A stretch of DNA of 64,000 bases from DASREM01 sp035652095 (GCA_035652095.1 DASREM010000028.1:124001-188000); one strand, 5' to 3'. Positions 34,067 through 42,681 are shown, counted from the stretch's first letter. Made by a program: numbers and translations. Notes: a model not told the origin generated them from the sequence alone.

Positions 34067-34099
34067 CCGTGGTCCGGCTTCGTTCAGGGCGGGCTGAGT

Positions 34100-35746
34100 T
34101 CAGCACCCACCCCAGTTCGTTCTCTCGACAATCAGTGGTGGCTCATACTTGTGTCCCGCTGCCAGCCTGCGCTCCTCGCGCCGCGTGGTCCACAACAGAA
34201 CTGGTCCCAGAGTATTGGAAATCACACGGGATCCTATGCCGAACTCTTTCTCAACTTCGCGTCTTAATGCGTGGATGTCTCGGCTCACCTTTTCGTTTAC
34301 TTTGCTGAACTCCCGTTCCATAACCCAGAGCGCCGCGTTGTATGCACTGCCGAGTTTCTTCATTTCGCGCTGAATACGCTCCCTCACCCGCATATCCGGA
34401 AAATCCTTGTAGCGCTTCCACCCCTGCAACATGGTCTGGCAAATGCGATAGACACTGGGGCCGTTCTTCTCGAAGTCTCTCCAGAAGGCCCAGTCCAGAA
34501 ACCGCTTGGAATTGTCGCGCGATATGCTGGCATGCCGGAAATTGAATTTGAATTGCCCATGCACATCGGCCAGGTTGATGCCGTCAAGCATCCGCCCCTG
34601 CTGCTCCATTTCCTGGTACAGAGGCGTTCCCGGCACCGGTGTATACAGCATGAATTGATGAAAGTCGGTGCCGTGCGCGACTGCGTGCTCGATTTCATCA
34701 ACCACGTTATCTTCCGTATGATGTTCGAGCCCCACGATGGTCGATCCCAGCACGCGAATGCCATGGTCGCGCAGTTCGCGCGTCAGGGTGCGGGTATCGG
34801 CCCCCTGCAATTTCGCGTAGTTTGAACGCGGCGATTCCAGGCCCATCCACAACCAGGACACGCCAAGCTCTACCAGTTCCTGCATGGTGTATTTCCGAAT
34901 GGCATTGGCCGATGCAAACACCGATAAAGCCCAGCTCTTTCCCGCTGCCTTCATCCTCTCCAGCAGCCGCATGGCCCGCTCACGATGCAGGAGGAAATTC
35001 TCGTCCATCATGAAAAACGCCTTGGCGTGAATTGCTTTTTCCACCTTGCACATCACGTCAAACAATTCATCGCCGGTCTCATAGAAGTTCACGAATTTGC
35101 CTTTGCCGCCAAAAAATGCCGACGTGGTGCAAAAGTTGCATCCCATCGGACACCCGACTGAGGGGATGATCGTTGCTGCAGTCGTGCCCGGGCCGTCCGG
35201 CAATTTCACTCCCATCATGCGAGAACCGAGCGCAGAGACAATTGCCGGGTGACGCACCGGCGCACACGCGTCTTCGCCAAGGTAATCCCGCATCCAGGCA
35301 ATGCCTTCGCCCCGCACGATGTGATCTGCGTCCACCATGCTTTCAATGCCCGGGGTAGCCGCTACATGCCCGCCCACCACAATGGCGGACCCGGGCGAAA
35401 GTTTACGCACCATGCGGCACATCTCGCGCACCTTCCCCACATTGACGATGATGGAGGAGATGCCCACAACGTCATAGACATTGCTGATGAGTTCGCGTTC
35501 GAAATCACGTCGTGCCGGAAAATCCATCAGCGTACAGGGAGCCGAGATATTGGCCTGGATCATCATGATTCCCCAGGAGCGATGAAACATGCGCAACGAA
35601 AACGCGCCCTGCGCTCGCGTGACCTGGTTCTGATACAGCTCCATGGGGTTAATGGCTCTGCTGCCGAATTCGTCGTCTTGCGCATAGGGCCCAAACACCG
35701 AGGTCAACAAGACTCGCGCGCGCGTTCCCTTCGGGTGTCTCTGCAT
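34100..35746 (-). CDS. B12-binding-domain radical SAM enzyme
   Basis: A 548-residue protein. The N-terminal third is a cobalamin-binding-like Rossmann domain (VVGISSIIVNVGKV..., AIVVGGHVAATPGIESMVDADHIVRGEG). The radical SAM core follows with the cluster motif C199-x3-C203-x2-C206 (CPMGCNFC), FMMDENFLL and STIVGLEHHTEDNV. About 130 C-terminal residues are basic and helical. Radical SAM enzymes of this arrangement methylate or rearrange unactivated carbons, for example in lipids, hopanoids or natural products. The canonical DxHxxG cobalamin motif is not seen, so base-off binding is unlikely to follow the MetH mode. The substrate is unknown, with no pathway genes adjacent. Confidence 0.88.
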   Translation of the reverse strand: MQRHPKGTRARVLLTSVFGPYAQDDEFGSRAINPMELYQNQVTRAQGAFSLRMFHRSWGIMMIQANISAPCTLMDFPARRDFERELISNVYDVVGISSIIVNVGKVREMCRMVRKLSPGSAIVVGGHVAATPGIESMVDADHIVRGEGIAWMRDYLGEDACAPVRHPAIVSALGSRMMGVKLPDGPGTTAATIIPSVGCPMGCNFCTTSAFFGGKGKFVNFYETGDELFDVMCKVEKAIHAKAFFMMDENFLLHRERAMRLLERMKAAGKSWALSVFASANAIRKYTMQELVELGVSWLWMGLESPRSNYAKLQGADTRTLTRELRDHGIRVLGSTIVGLEHHTEDNVVDEIEHAVAHGTDFHQFMLYTPVPGTPLYQEMEQQGRMLDGINLADVHGQFKFNFRHASISRDNSKRFLDWAFWRDFEKNGPSVYRICQTMLQGWKRYKDFPDMRVRERIQREMKKLGSAYNAALWVMEREFSKVNEKVSRDIHALRREVEKEFGIGSRVISNTLGPVLLWTTRREERRLAAGHKYEPPLIVERTNWGGC

Positions 35747-35834
35747 GATGCCTCCACCAAAATCGTAAGCATCTCCGGACGGTAGCTCTGTGATGAGTGT
35801 CGCTATTACGAAAACATTACAAAGGCGGGGAATA

Positions 35835-35864
35835 CAAAAAACAGGGAAGATGTTGCCATCTTCC
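35835..35864 (-). terminator. Intrinsic terminator of the SPFH gene
   Basis: On the minus strand GGGAAGATG pairs perfectly with CATCTTCCC (arms 35856-35864 and 35843-35851) around a 4-base loop and is followed by TGTTTTTTG. It lies 20 bases beyond the stop of the gene at 35885. Confidence 0.9.
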
Positions 35865-35884
35865 CTTAAGTCCTGCGCCGAATT

Positions 35885-36871
35885 CTAGTTCGGCTTGGGC
35901 ATCTGCAGGATCAAGCCGCCTGCCTGTCCCGACTGCACTGTCGGCAACTGACCGTTCCACTTGTCGATCAGCGCTCGTTGATTCTCCAGGCGCCGCAACT
36001 CCAGCAATTGCGGAGTCAGCGAGTTCTGCCGGATCCGGTTGGCATCCGCTTCCCCCTGCGCCAACGTGACCGCGGACTTGGCTTCCCCTTCCGCTTCGGC
36101 AATCTTTTTGGCTGCCTCAGCCTGGGTAGTCGCCAGTTCATTCTTTGCGCGCTCGGCTTCCTGGATCGCCTGCGCCTTCGCCGTAATCGCCTGAGCAATT
36201 ACCGACGGAACGCGCGGCGCGCCGATAAATCCGAACTGCTGCACGCCAACGCCAACTCCCGCCACCTTCTCCTGGATCTGCTGCGCCACCTGCCCCAGGA
36301 ACTGCGCCTTCTTCTCACCGTAGATATCTTCCACGGTGTAAGTCGAGGCCACTTCGTTCAGCGAATTCCGCACGATGTCCCGCAGAATGCCGTGCGTGAA
36401 ACGCTCCAGCTCGTTTACCCGGTACTTCACGTAAAAATCCGGGACTTTGCCGGGCTCAATCGCATAGGAAAGAGATACGTCGGCAAAGATTTCCATACCC
36501 TCTTTGCTGTTGAATCCCATCTCCTCGTTCAGCGGATGTCCTTCGCTAATGTCGCGCGTCCATTTCACGGTCTGCACGTAGGTGGGAAACTCAATCACTT
36601 GCGTCGTCAATGGGCTATAGAACACCCAACCCGTGCGCACTGGGATCTCAGATGCGCCGCGCTGGCTTCCGGCGAGGTTAACTTCGATTCCCACGTAGCC
36701 GGCTTCGATCCTGGTTACGTTCATCAGGAAGCTCGAAAGCACCCAAAAACAGACCAACAATGCCAGGATCACCAGCACTGGAACCAACACGGAACGCCGG
36801 CGCATGGTTTCACCGATTTGTTCCGCTACCGACGGCGTTTTTCTGTCTCGGTCATCATTGAAGATCGTCAT
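35885..36871 (-). CDS. SPFH/band 7 (prohibitin-like) membrane protein
   Basis: A 328-residue protein with one N-terminal membrane anchor (residues about 26-46, VLVPVLVILALLVCFWVLSSF) and an SPFH domain (residues about 50-230). A long Ala/Glu/Lys-rich coiled coil follows (AITAKAQAIQEAERAKNELATTQAEAAKKIAEAEGEAK) and the end is hydrophobic. It resembles HflC/prohibitin-type scaffold proteins that assemble rings at the inner membrane. The start at 36871 overlaps the stop of the small membrane gene as ATGA and has GGAGGAG 4 bases upstream; a longer frame upstream lacks such support. A clear terminator follows. Confidence 0.9.
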   Translation of the reverse strand: MTIFNDDRDRKTPSVAEQIGETMRRRSVLVPVLVILALLVCFWVLSSFLMNVTRIEAGYVGIEVNLAGSQRGASEIPVRTGWVFYSPLTTQVIEFPTYVQTVKWTRDISEGHPLNEEMGFNSKEGMEIFADVSLSYAIEPGKVPDFYVKYRVNELERFTHGILRDIVRNSLNEVASTYTVEDIYGEKKAQFLGQVAQQIQEKVAGVGVGVQQFGFIGAPRVPSVIAQAITAKAQAIQEAERAKNELATTQAEAAKKIAEAEGEAKSAVTLAQGEADANRIRQNSLTPQLLELRRLENQRALIDKWNGQLPTVQSGQAGGLILQMPKPN

Positions 36872-37053
36872 AGTCTCCTCCAGATCGTGCGAACTACCGG
36901 TGGCACGAACACCAGCAAAGCAAAAATCATCGCAATCCCGCCGAGTACCGAACTGTCGCGGGACTGGTTCAACAAGTGAAAAGCCTCGAGCAACAGCCCG
37001 TAAGCTGCCAGGCACATGCCAAGCGTCGCCATCAGGCGAAGATGATGTTTCAC
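36868..37053 (-). CDS. Small two-helix membrane protein cotranscribed with the SPFH gene
   Basis: A 61-residue protein from a GTG at 37053 with GGGAG 7 bases upstream. Two hydrophobic segments are visible (LMATLGMCLAAYGLLLEAF and SVLGGIAMIFALLVFVPPV) with a basic C-terminus (RTIWRRL). Its stop overlaps the SPFH gene start by ATGA, so they form a translationally coupled pair, and a physical association with the SPFH scaffold is plausible. No family recognised. Confidence 0.7.
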   Translation of the reverse strand: MKHHLRLMATLGMCLAAYGLLLEAFHLLNQSRDSSVLGGIAMIFALLVFVPPVVRTIWRRL

Positions 37054-37263
37054 GGTCCACTCCCATCCCGAATATCTCGGGTGTAGAGCGATTTCGTCGT
37101 TTCTGTTGAAATCTGCCAGAAGCGGCTTGGAGAGGTCTTTACATGGCCGTTGAACTCTTCCAACGACACCTATCCAGATGTACATACCTTTGCTTGCGAT
37201 TCAAACTACATCTCCCGATTTCGCAGATGGTTGCGGGTACGCGTCCAGCGTTGGCGACCTGTT

Positions 37264-37269
37264 TATAAT
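37264..37269 (+). promoter_or_regulatory. -10 element of the UbiD-family gene
   Basis: A perfect TATAAT sits 24 bases before the TTG start at 37294 and is followed by AGGAG at 37282, so unlike several neighbours this gene has a conventional short leader with a ribosome-binding site. Confidence 0.55.
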
Positions 37270-37293
37270 CATCCGTCCCTTAGGAGAGTCAAT

Positions 37294-38922
37294 TTGGCCT
37301 ACGACGACTTGCGCGCCTGGATCGCCGCTCTCGAACGCGCCGGAGAACTGAAGCGCATCCGTACCGAAGCCGATCCCATTCTTGAGATCGCGGAAATCAC
37401 CGATCGGGTGAGCAAAGCACACATGGGGGTGGACGCCTTCGTGCGCGCCGCCGGGCGAAGCACGGCAGCAGGCGGGAACATGGCTCTGTTGTTCCAGAAT
37501 CTCAAGGGCTATCCAGAGTCGCAGCTCCTGATCAACCAGTTCGGGTCTCCTCGCCGCATGCATCTGGCGCTGGAGGTCCATTCGCTCGACGAAGTTGCCG
37601 AGCGAATTCGCGCCTTTATGGACGTTAAATCTCCGCAAGGGTTCCTGGACAAGGTAAGAATGCTGCCCATGCTCGCTGAGATGGGAAAGTTTTTTCCGAA
37701 GATTATTTCATCGGGGCCCTGCAAGGAGGTCATCCGCCGCGAAAATTTATCGCTCAACCAATTTCCCATTCTTCAATGCTGGCCGAAAGATGCGGGCAGG
37801 TTCATCACGCTCCCGTGCGTAGTCACTCGCGACCCGAATACAGGCAAGCGCAACCTAGGGATGTATCGAATGCAGGTGTACGACGAAAAGACCACCGGCA
37901 TGCACTGGCAGCGCCAGAAAGTTGCCGCCGAGCACTATCGCGAGCGTATGCGTGCCGCATCCAGAGCAGGCATCGGGATGCAAGACAGCGCCCACCCGGC
38001 AGCACGTGCGGCGGCGGTTGATGCCATGGCGCGCAGCGGAGGCGGTTCCCAACCAGCCGAGAATTTGCCCTCGGGCAAGATGGAAGTTGCCGTCGCCATC
38101 GGCACCGACCCGGCAATCACCTTCTCGGCAATCGTCCCCGCACCGCCTGACGTCGAGGAATATCTGATCGCCGGCTTTCTCCGCCAGAAGCCGGTCGAGC
38201 TGGTGAAGTGCGAGACCGTCGACCTCGAAGTTCCTGCGGCCTCTGAAATTGTCCTCGAAGGCTACGTCAATCTGGACGAGCTTCGCAGCGAAGGCCCGTT
38301 CGGGGATCACACCGGCTTTTACTCGCTTGAAGACCTCTACCCGGTTTTCCATCTGACCTGCATCACGCATCGCAAAGATCCGATTTACGCGACTACGATC
38401 GTAGGCAAGCCTCCCATGGAAGATGCCTGGATGGGCAAAGCCGTTGAACGCATATTCCTGCCTTTGATGAAGCTCACTATCCCCGAGCTGGTCGACATCA
38501 ACCTTCCCATCGAAGGCGTCTTTCACAACCTGATGATCGTGTCTATTCGCAAGTCCTACCCGGGACAGGCGCGCAAGGTGATGAATGCAATCTGGTCGCT
38601 GGGCCAGGCCATGTTCACCAAATGCGTTATCGTCGTGGATGAAGATGTCAATGTTCAGGATATCGGCGACGTGACTCTGAAAGTTCTGAACCACATTGAT
38701 CCCGAGCGCGACATCCAGTTCACGCTAGGCCCGGTCGATTCGCTTGACCACGCCTCGCGCCTCCCCAACTACGGATCGAAGATGGGCATTGACGCCACCC
38801 GGAAGTGGCCGGCAGAGGGCTTCACCCGGCCATGGCCAGATGAAATCATTATGGACGCGAAAACCAAAGCGCTGGTCGACAGCAAATGGAAGTTGCTAGC
38901 CAAAGAGTTGGGTTTCGACTAG
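37294..38922 (+). CDS. UbiD-family prenylated-FMN decarboxylase
   Basis: A 542-residue UbiD-family (de)carboxylase, which uses prenylated FMN on aromatic or alpha,beta-unsaturated acids. The start is TTG (AGGAG 7 bases upstream), giving the expected N-terminus AYDDLRAWIAALERAGELKRI. Family blocks are NLGMYRMQVYDEKTTGMHWQ, VAVAIGTDPAITFSAI, LEGYVNLDELRSEGPFGDHTGFYS and IPELVDINLPIEGVFHN. Relative to UbiD it has about 35 extra residues at 219-262, Ala/Gly-rich and low complexity. No UbiX flavin prenyltransferase is next to it. Whether it belongs to ubiquinone/menaquinone synthesis or aromatic catabolism cannot be told. Confidence 0.93.
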   Translation: MAYDDLRAWIAALERAGELKRIRTEADPILEIAEITDRVSKAHMGVDAFVRAAGRSTAAGGNMALLFQNLKGYPESQLLINQFGSPRRMHLALEVHSLDEVAERIRAFMDVKSPQGFLDKVRMLPMLAEMGKFFPKIISSGPCKEVIRRENLSLNQFPILQCWPKDAGRFITLPCVVTRDPNTGKRNLGMYRMQVYDEKTTGMHWQRQKVAAEHYRERMRAASRAGIGMQDSAHPAARAAAVDAMARSGGGSQPAENLPSGKMEVAVAIGTDPAITFSAIVPAPPDVEEYLIAGFLRQKPVELVKCETVDLEVPAASEIVLEGYVNLDELRSEGPFGDHTGFYSLEDLYPVFHLTCITHRKDPIYATTIVGKPPMEDAWMGKAVERIFLPLMKLTIPELVDINLPIEGVFHNLMIVSIRKSYPGQARKVMNAIWSLGQAMFTKCVIVVDEDVNVQDIGDVTLKVLNHIDPERDIQFTLGPVDSLDHASRLPNYGSKMGIDATRKWPAEGFTRPWPDEIIMDAKTKALVDSKWKLLAKELGFD

Positions 38923-38944
38923 CTGGTACGCGGGTTCGAAGAGA

Positions 38945-40174
38945 TCAGCGCAACATCTCTGCTGCCGTAAGCGCATAAATCTCGGCGCATTGGGTAATGT
39001 TGCGGATGGGAACGAACTCGTTCGGCCCGTGCGAGACGGTCAGCAATCCCGGACCATAAGCGAAGGCGGGAATCCCGCGGGCTGCATAGAATCGCGTCTC
39101 GAGAATGCCGGGACACATCTCAAACGCCGGCTCCTTGCCAGTCACGCCCGCGATGTTACGCGACAGTGTTAGGCCAAGGAGATCTCCTGCCGGTGTCGCC
39201 GCCGCAGGTTCTTCCTGGAGCACCTCGACTTCGAAACCCTCCAGCGCATCGCGCAACCTGAGCTTTTCGTCCTCCAGGTCTTCTTCGGGATTGATCCGGC
39301 GGTCTATGGTGAAGGAGCAGAAGTCGGGCGTCACGTTGAAGTTGGTACCGGCTTCAGCCCGGCCGCCGAGCATGAGAATGGATTTCCGGGCCGCTGCCGG
39401 AGCGATGTTGTACTGGGTTTCGCGAAGCTCCACTTCCTTCTTAATGTCGAGAAGCCGTGCCATGGCGGGCACCGCACGTTCGAACGCGTTCACACCCTCG
39501 AATTGCCGGCCCACGTGCGCCGGTTTGCCGCGCATGGTGGCACGCAGCGTAATGGCTCCGCGGTTGGCGTTCCAAACCACGCCGCCGGTCGGCTCCGGCG
39601 TGAGCATGCCGATCGCGTTTTTCCCAAGCAGCCCGCGTGCATTCAGATCACGAGAGCCTCTCGGGCCGCAAGTTTCTTCGTCGGGTACGAGCACGATTCC
39701 GATGCGGCCGCTATGGAGAATCCCTTCGTCGCGTACCGCCGCTGCCGCATGAATCATCGCTGCCAAACCACTCTTCATGTCCGACGAGCCGCGGCCGAAA
39801 AGATTCGCGCCTTCCACGCGGGGCTGAAATTGGTCGCGGCTTTGCGCCGGGACGACGTCGTAGTGGCCGCTGAAATAAAGCGTCCGCGTGCCGGTTCCGG
39901 CCGACCCCAGCACGCATGCGCCTTCACGCCTCACATCATCGAACCCAAGCCTCTTCAGTTCGTCCAAGAGACTGCAGGCGCATTCCTCGTAGTGACTGCC
40001 GGGTGGATTTTCGGATGGAATCGCAATCAGCCGCTTCGTAAATTCCACCATCCCTGATTCGGAAAGCCGCTCCTGCAGACGGGATGACAGTTTTTCGGTG
40101 TTAAGAGGCACCACTTCGAGAGGAGTTCCTTTCGTGTCGGCTAGCAACCCTATGATGCCATAGCGGGCTATCAT
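38945..40174 (-). CDS. M20-family (ArgE/DapE/ACY1-like) metallopeptidase
   Basis: A 409-residue deacylase or peptidase of the M20 family. Metal and catalytic motifs are LYFSGHYDVVPAQ (His and Asp), FGRGSSDMKSGLAAM, VPDEETCGPRG (catalytic and metal Glu) and the C-terminal TVSHGPNEFV His. A lid or dimerisation domain lies near residues 200-310. Substrates could be N-acyl amino acids or succinyl-diaminopimelate. Start: ATG 40174 or a GTG 9 bases earlier; neither has a clear Shine-Dalgarno, and an inverted repeat covers this spot. It converges with the UbiD-family gene. Confidence 0.9.
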   Translation of the reverse strand: MIARYGIIGLLADTKGTPLEVVPLNTEKLSSRLQERLSESGMVEFTKRLIAIPSENPPGSHYEECACSLLDELKRLGFDDVRREGACVLGSAGTGTRTLYFSGHYDVVPAQSRDQFQPRVEGANLFGRGSSDMKSGLAAMIHAAAAVRDEGILHSGRIGIVLVPDEETCGPRGSRDLNARGLLGKNAIGMLTPEPTGGVVWNANRGAITLRATMRGKPAHVGRQFEGVNAFERAVPAMARLLDIKKEVELRETQYNIAPAAARKSILMLGGRAEAGTNFNVTPDFCSFTIDRRINPEEDLEDEKLRLRDALEGFEVEVLQEEPAAATPAGDLLGLTLSRNIAGVTGKEPAFEMCPGILETRFYAARGIPAFAYGPGLLTVSHGPNEFVPIRNITQCAEIYALTAAEMLR

Positions 40175-40193
40175 GCATGACACCAGCTATGGC
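40157..40193. repeat. Inverted repeat across the peptidase start codon
   Basis: GCCATAGC (40157-40164) and GCTATGGC (40186-40193) are perfect inverted copies separated by 21 bases, extended by GGGC/GCCC-like flanks. The start codon of the M20 gene lies in the loop. It could act as an operator, or as an mRNA hairpin exposing the start. Confidence 0.45.
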
Positions 40194-40299
40194 CCGCACC
40201 GATTATGGTTGCGCGACGCAAATCAGGCTGATGACAAGCGAGGGAGGGTTTCAAGCGGCTCGACGCTGAGGAGCATCTTGCGTAGTTATGAGCGAAACC

Positions 40300-41460
40300 C
40301 TATTGTCCCTGATTTGTGAACAGCACATACGGTTCAAAGATCGGTTGTCCCTGCTTTCCAAGAAAGGTCCCGGCGACCCAGACGTTGCCCGGAGCCAGAG
40401 TAGCAACACCGAACGTCGTGGTTGATTGCCCCGGTTGACCCGGTGCGGGCACGATCGTCCACACCGCACCATCCCAATGCAGGATCAACGGCAGGTTCAT
40501 TCCCGTAGAGCTGAGTTCCTGGAACCCTGTGGCCCAGACATCTGTGCTCGAGATCGCGGCAATGCCCCACAGTTCAACGATCTGCACGCCTTGCGGAGTG
40601 GGGCTGGGGACAACGCTCCATTTTGTGCCATCGAAATGTTCGATCAAGGTTCTGGTCAGATCGTTCTGATCGCCCACCGCCCACACATCGTTGCTGGCGA
40701 TCGCGGTCACTGCCCGTAAGGTACTGCTGGCGACAGCGGGCGTCGGGAATAGTCTCCAGCGCGTGCCGTCGAAGTGAAAGGCCTCGCCCTGGCCATCCTG
40801 CCCGTTGATGTCCTGGAACGCGACCATCCATGCATCATTGTCCGAAATCACAGAGATACTATTCACGCCGATCATGACGTCACTGCCAGTGCCGGCCGGG
40901 AGGCCTGACAGCCGCCACTTCGTTCCATCGAAGCGCTCCACGAAAGCTACTAGCTGCTGCGTGAACCCTGACTGCGTGAGCAGATAGCCGCATGCCCACA
41001 GGTCGGTTGAGGAAGGCCCGGTAATAGAAACCAACGCCTCGCTGAGCACAAGGGCTCCGTTCAGTGTCTTGCCAACCAGGTTCACGTCCCGCACGCGCGA
41101 CCACTTGGTTCCGTCGAAGTGCTGCATCACAGGAGTATCGAAGCCCTTGCTGTTCTGGAAGAAACCTACGGCCCATACGTCGGTGGGGGAAAGCGCCACT
41201 ACGCTGTTCAGCGTCAGGCTGCCGCCAACCGGGGCAATGGGAACCTGCGTCCAGGTAATGCCGTCGAAGTGGAGCGACGAGTCTCCAACTACCCAAACAT
41301 CATTTGCCGATTCAGCCGAGACAGCAACCGCCAACATACCTTGTGTGAGCGGAACAGGTTCAGGCTGGAAGATCGAAGTCTGCGCTGCGACTGGAAGGGC
41401 AAAAACAATGAACGTGAGTATGCTTCGCCACCGACAACGGCCCAGATAAGTAGATTGCAT
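40300..41460 (-). CDS. Secreted beta-propeller-like repeat protein
   Basis: A 386-residue exported protein with a signal peptide (residues about 10-27, SILTFIVFALPVAAQ). The mature part has about six repeats of 45-60 residues ending in SxxDVWAVG followed by a short loop and HFDGTKW (for example DVWVVGDSSLHFDGITW, DVWAVGFFQNS...HFDGTKW, DVWAVGDQND...HFDGTKW). Each unit looks like a blade. It is probably a surface or extracellular binding protein. GGGAG is 4 bases before ATG 41460. No catalytic residues are evident. The gene is isolated. Confidence 0.82.
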   Translation of the reverse strand: MQSTYLGRCRWRSILTFIVFALPVAAQTSIFQPEPVPLTQGMLAVAVSAESANDVWVVGDSSLHFDGITWTQVPIAPVGGSLTLNSVVALSPTDVWAVGFFQNSKGFDTPVMQHFDGTKWSRVRDVNLVGKTLNGALVLSEALVSITGPSSTDLWACGYLLTQSGFTQQLVAFVERFDGTKWRLSGLPAGTGSDVMIGVNSISVISDNDAWMVAFQDINGQDGQGEAFHFDGTRWRLFPTPAVASSTLRAVTAIASNDVWAVGDQNDLTRTLIEHFDGTKWSVVPSPTPQGVQIVELWGIAAISSTDVWATGFQELSSTGMNLPLILHWDGAVWTIVPAPGQPGQSTTTFGVATLAPGNVWVAGTFLGKQGQPIFEPYVLFTNQGQ

Positions 41461-41581
41461 AGTCTCCCAACGCTGTTCGAATTGAACGGCGAACAAGCTC
41501 GAACAGCAATGTAGAGTTATCCTTGTGTGCAGATGTCAACAGGATGTCAAAAACGTGTGCGTTTACGATGCAGGAATGAGG

Positions 41582-41782
41582 TCACTTCTGCTTCTGTATT
41601 TGGCCGAGATTGCTCAGAGCATAGCCCATCGCTTTTCTTTCAAGCGGATTTTCGCGATCGCCCAGTTCGCGGACTCGGGTCCGGATCGCAGCTTCTGCAA
41701 GCTTGAGCCGCTCCGGAAGCTTGCTCCCGTCGGTTTCCAGAAGTACGTCATGATAAAGCTGTAGCCAATTATTGCTTGCCAT
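41582..41782 (-). CDS. Small acidobacterial-type cytoplasmic protein
   Basis: A 66-residue helical protein (MASNNWLQLYHDVLLETDG, LPERLKLAEAAIRTRVREL, ERKAMGYALSNLGQIQ), with no signal peptide or transmembrane segment. The pattern of amphipathic helices and charged residues looks like a real, conserved small protein. An in-frame ATG lies 30 bases farther upstream. The function is unknown. Confidence 0.6.
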   Translation of the reverse strand: MASNNWLQLYHDVLLETDGSKLPERLKLAEAAIRTRVRELGDRENPLERKAMGYALSNLGQIQKQK

Positions 41783-42114
41783 GGATCGTGTAGATTCCAG
41801 TCTGTTGATCATGTTGCCTGCCGAAATGAATCCTGGGTACAGGAGACCAGAACTTGCTCGCAGGGGCGCGCGATGCGCAAAAAGGAGTCTAGGGGGCCGG
41901 TACCCGTTTCACAATACTGTGCATCCGGGATTAACTCTAGGGTTACAGGGGTTCCGGGTAGTTCTGAAGGGGAAGCAGGGTAGGAACTGTGGGAGGAGAC
42001 ACTTAGGCGAGCAAAAAATCGAGTATTTCACGCTCTTTTTACCGAATCTGCTGCATTGTTGAAGTGCTGGAAAGGTCCGAAAATCACGGTGTACAACGAA
42101 CGTTGGAGGTCATC
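41783..42114. other. Intergenic region without a supported gene
   Basis: About 330 bases between two small genes. It contains purine-rich runs and a GGAGG ribosome-binding site at the right end for the 42115 gene. I see no reading frame with a recognisable product and no clear terminator hairpin. Confidence 0.4.
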
Positions 42115-42276
42115 ATGGAAGAGCGTATTCGAGAGCTGGAGCAGCAGTTTGGACGGAAATTGACTCCACGCGAGAAGTTCTATGTTGCCATGGAAGAAGC
42201 CGTTCGTGACAAGAACATGCCTGTTCCACCCCCTCCACCCGAGTACCTGGACACGGGGCGTCCGTACGGACGTTAG
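42115..42276 (+). CDS. Small conserved acidic/basic protein
   Basis: A 53-residue protein (MEERIRELEQQFGRKLTPREKFYVAMEEAVRDKN, then a Pro-rich VPPPPPEYLDTGRPYGR tail). GGAGG lies 6 bases before the ATG. It is predicted to be a single helix with a proline tail, soluble. No family is recognised, but the clean ribosome-binding site and composition support it. It stands alone, on the opposite strand from its right neighbour. Confidence 0.65.
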   Translation: MEERIRELEQQFGRKLTPREKFYVAMEEAVRDKNMPVPPPPPEYLDTGRPYGR

Positions 42277-42328
42277 GCTGGATTGAAGAAGGTGTCTGGG
42301 GTGCTGGATTTAACCCACCAGGGCGCCA

Positions 42329-42502
42329 CTAGGCTGCACAATCGAAGACACGACCCGATGAATCTTCCTCCTGCAACAGGCGTCGCAGTCGAATTGTAGC
42401 CAGCTCCCGAAGCGCGGTCGCCCGTACTTCGACCGCTTCTGCTTCTTTACTGGCGAGGTAATCCTGGCACCGCTCAATCAGATCCATCTCAGTTTGTGGC
42501 AT
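42329..42502 (-). CDS. Small helical protein of unknown function
   Basis: A possible 57-residue protein (MPQTEMDLIERCQDYLASKE, EVRATALRELATIRLRRLLQEEDSSG...), largely one or two helices. GGGAGG lies 12 bases before the ATG, somewhat far. Arg/Leu/Glu-rich helices of this type are common in tiny regulatory proteins. The frame can be extended upstream, but that part has a different composition and is rejected. Confidence 0.45.
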   Translation of the reverse strand: MPQTEMDLIERCQDYLASKEAEAVEVRATALRELATIRLRRLLQEEDSSGRVFDCAA

Positions 42503-42667
42503 GTTCAATGTCAACCTCCCAAGAAGTGTCCTTTGGATGACAGTCACGTTCTGGGGTTGTACGAACCATGCTGGAGGGTAGCCAAGCGGAGCCCGATCAC
42601 GTGGGCGAACGAAGATGCCGTGCACCGCGCCAGCGGAGCTCCTTGGCACAGAGCGCCTCGCTCCGTT

Positions 42668-42673
42668 TATACT
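42668..42673 (+). promoter_or_regulatory. -10 element of the orphan nuoI, leaderless arrangement
   Basis: TATACT ends 8 bases before ATG 42682, with no Shine-Dalgarno in between. A TTGGCA lies about 19 bases upstream as a possible -35. Confidence 0.5.
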
Positions 42674-42681
42674 GATCGGGC

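Noticed and set aside
35978..36979. 333-codon plus-strand frame
   Set aside because: Antisense to the SPFH gene; Arg/Leu/His-rich shadow of the coiled-coil codons.
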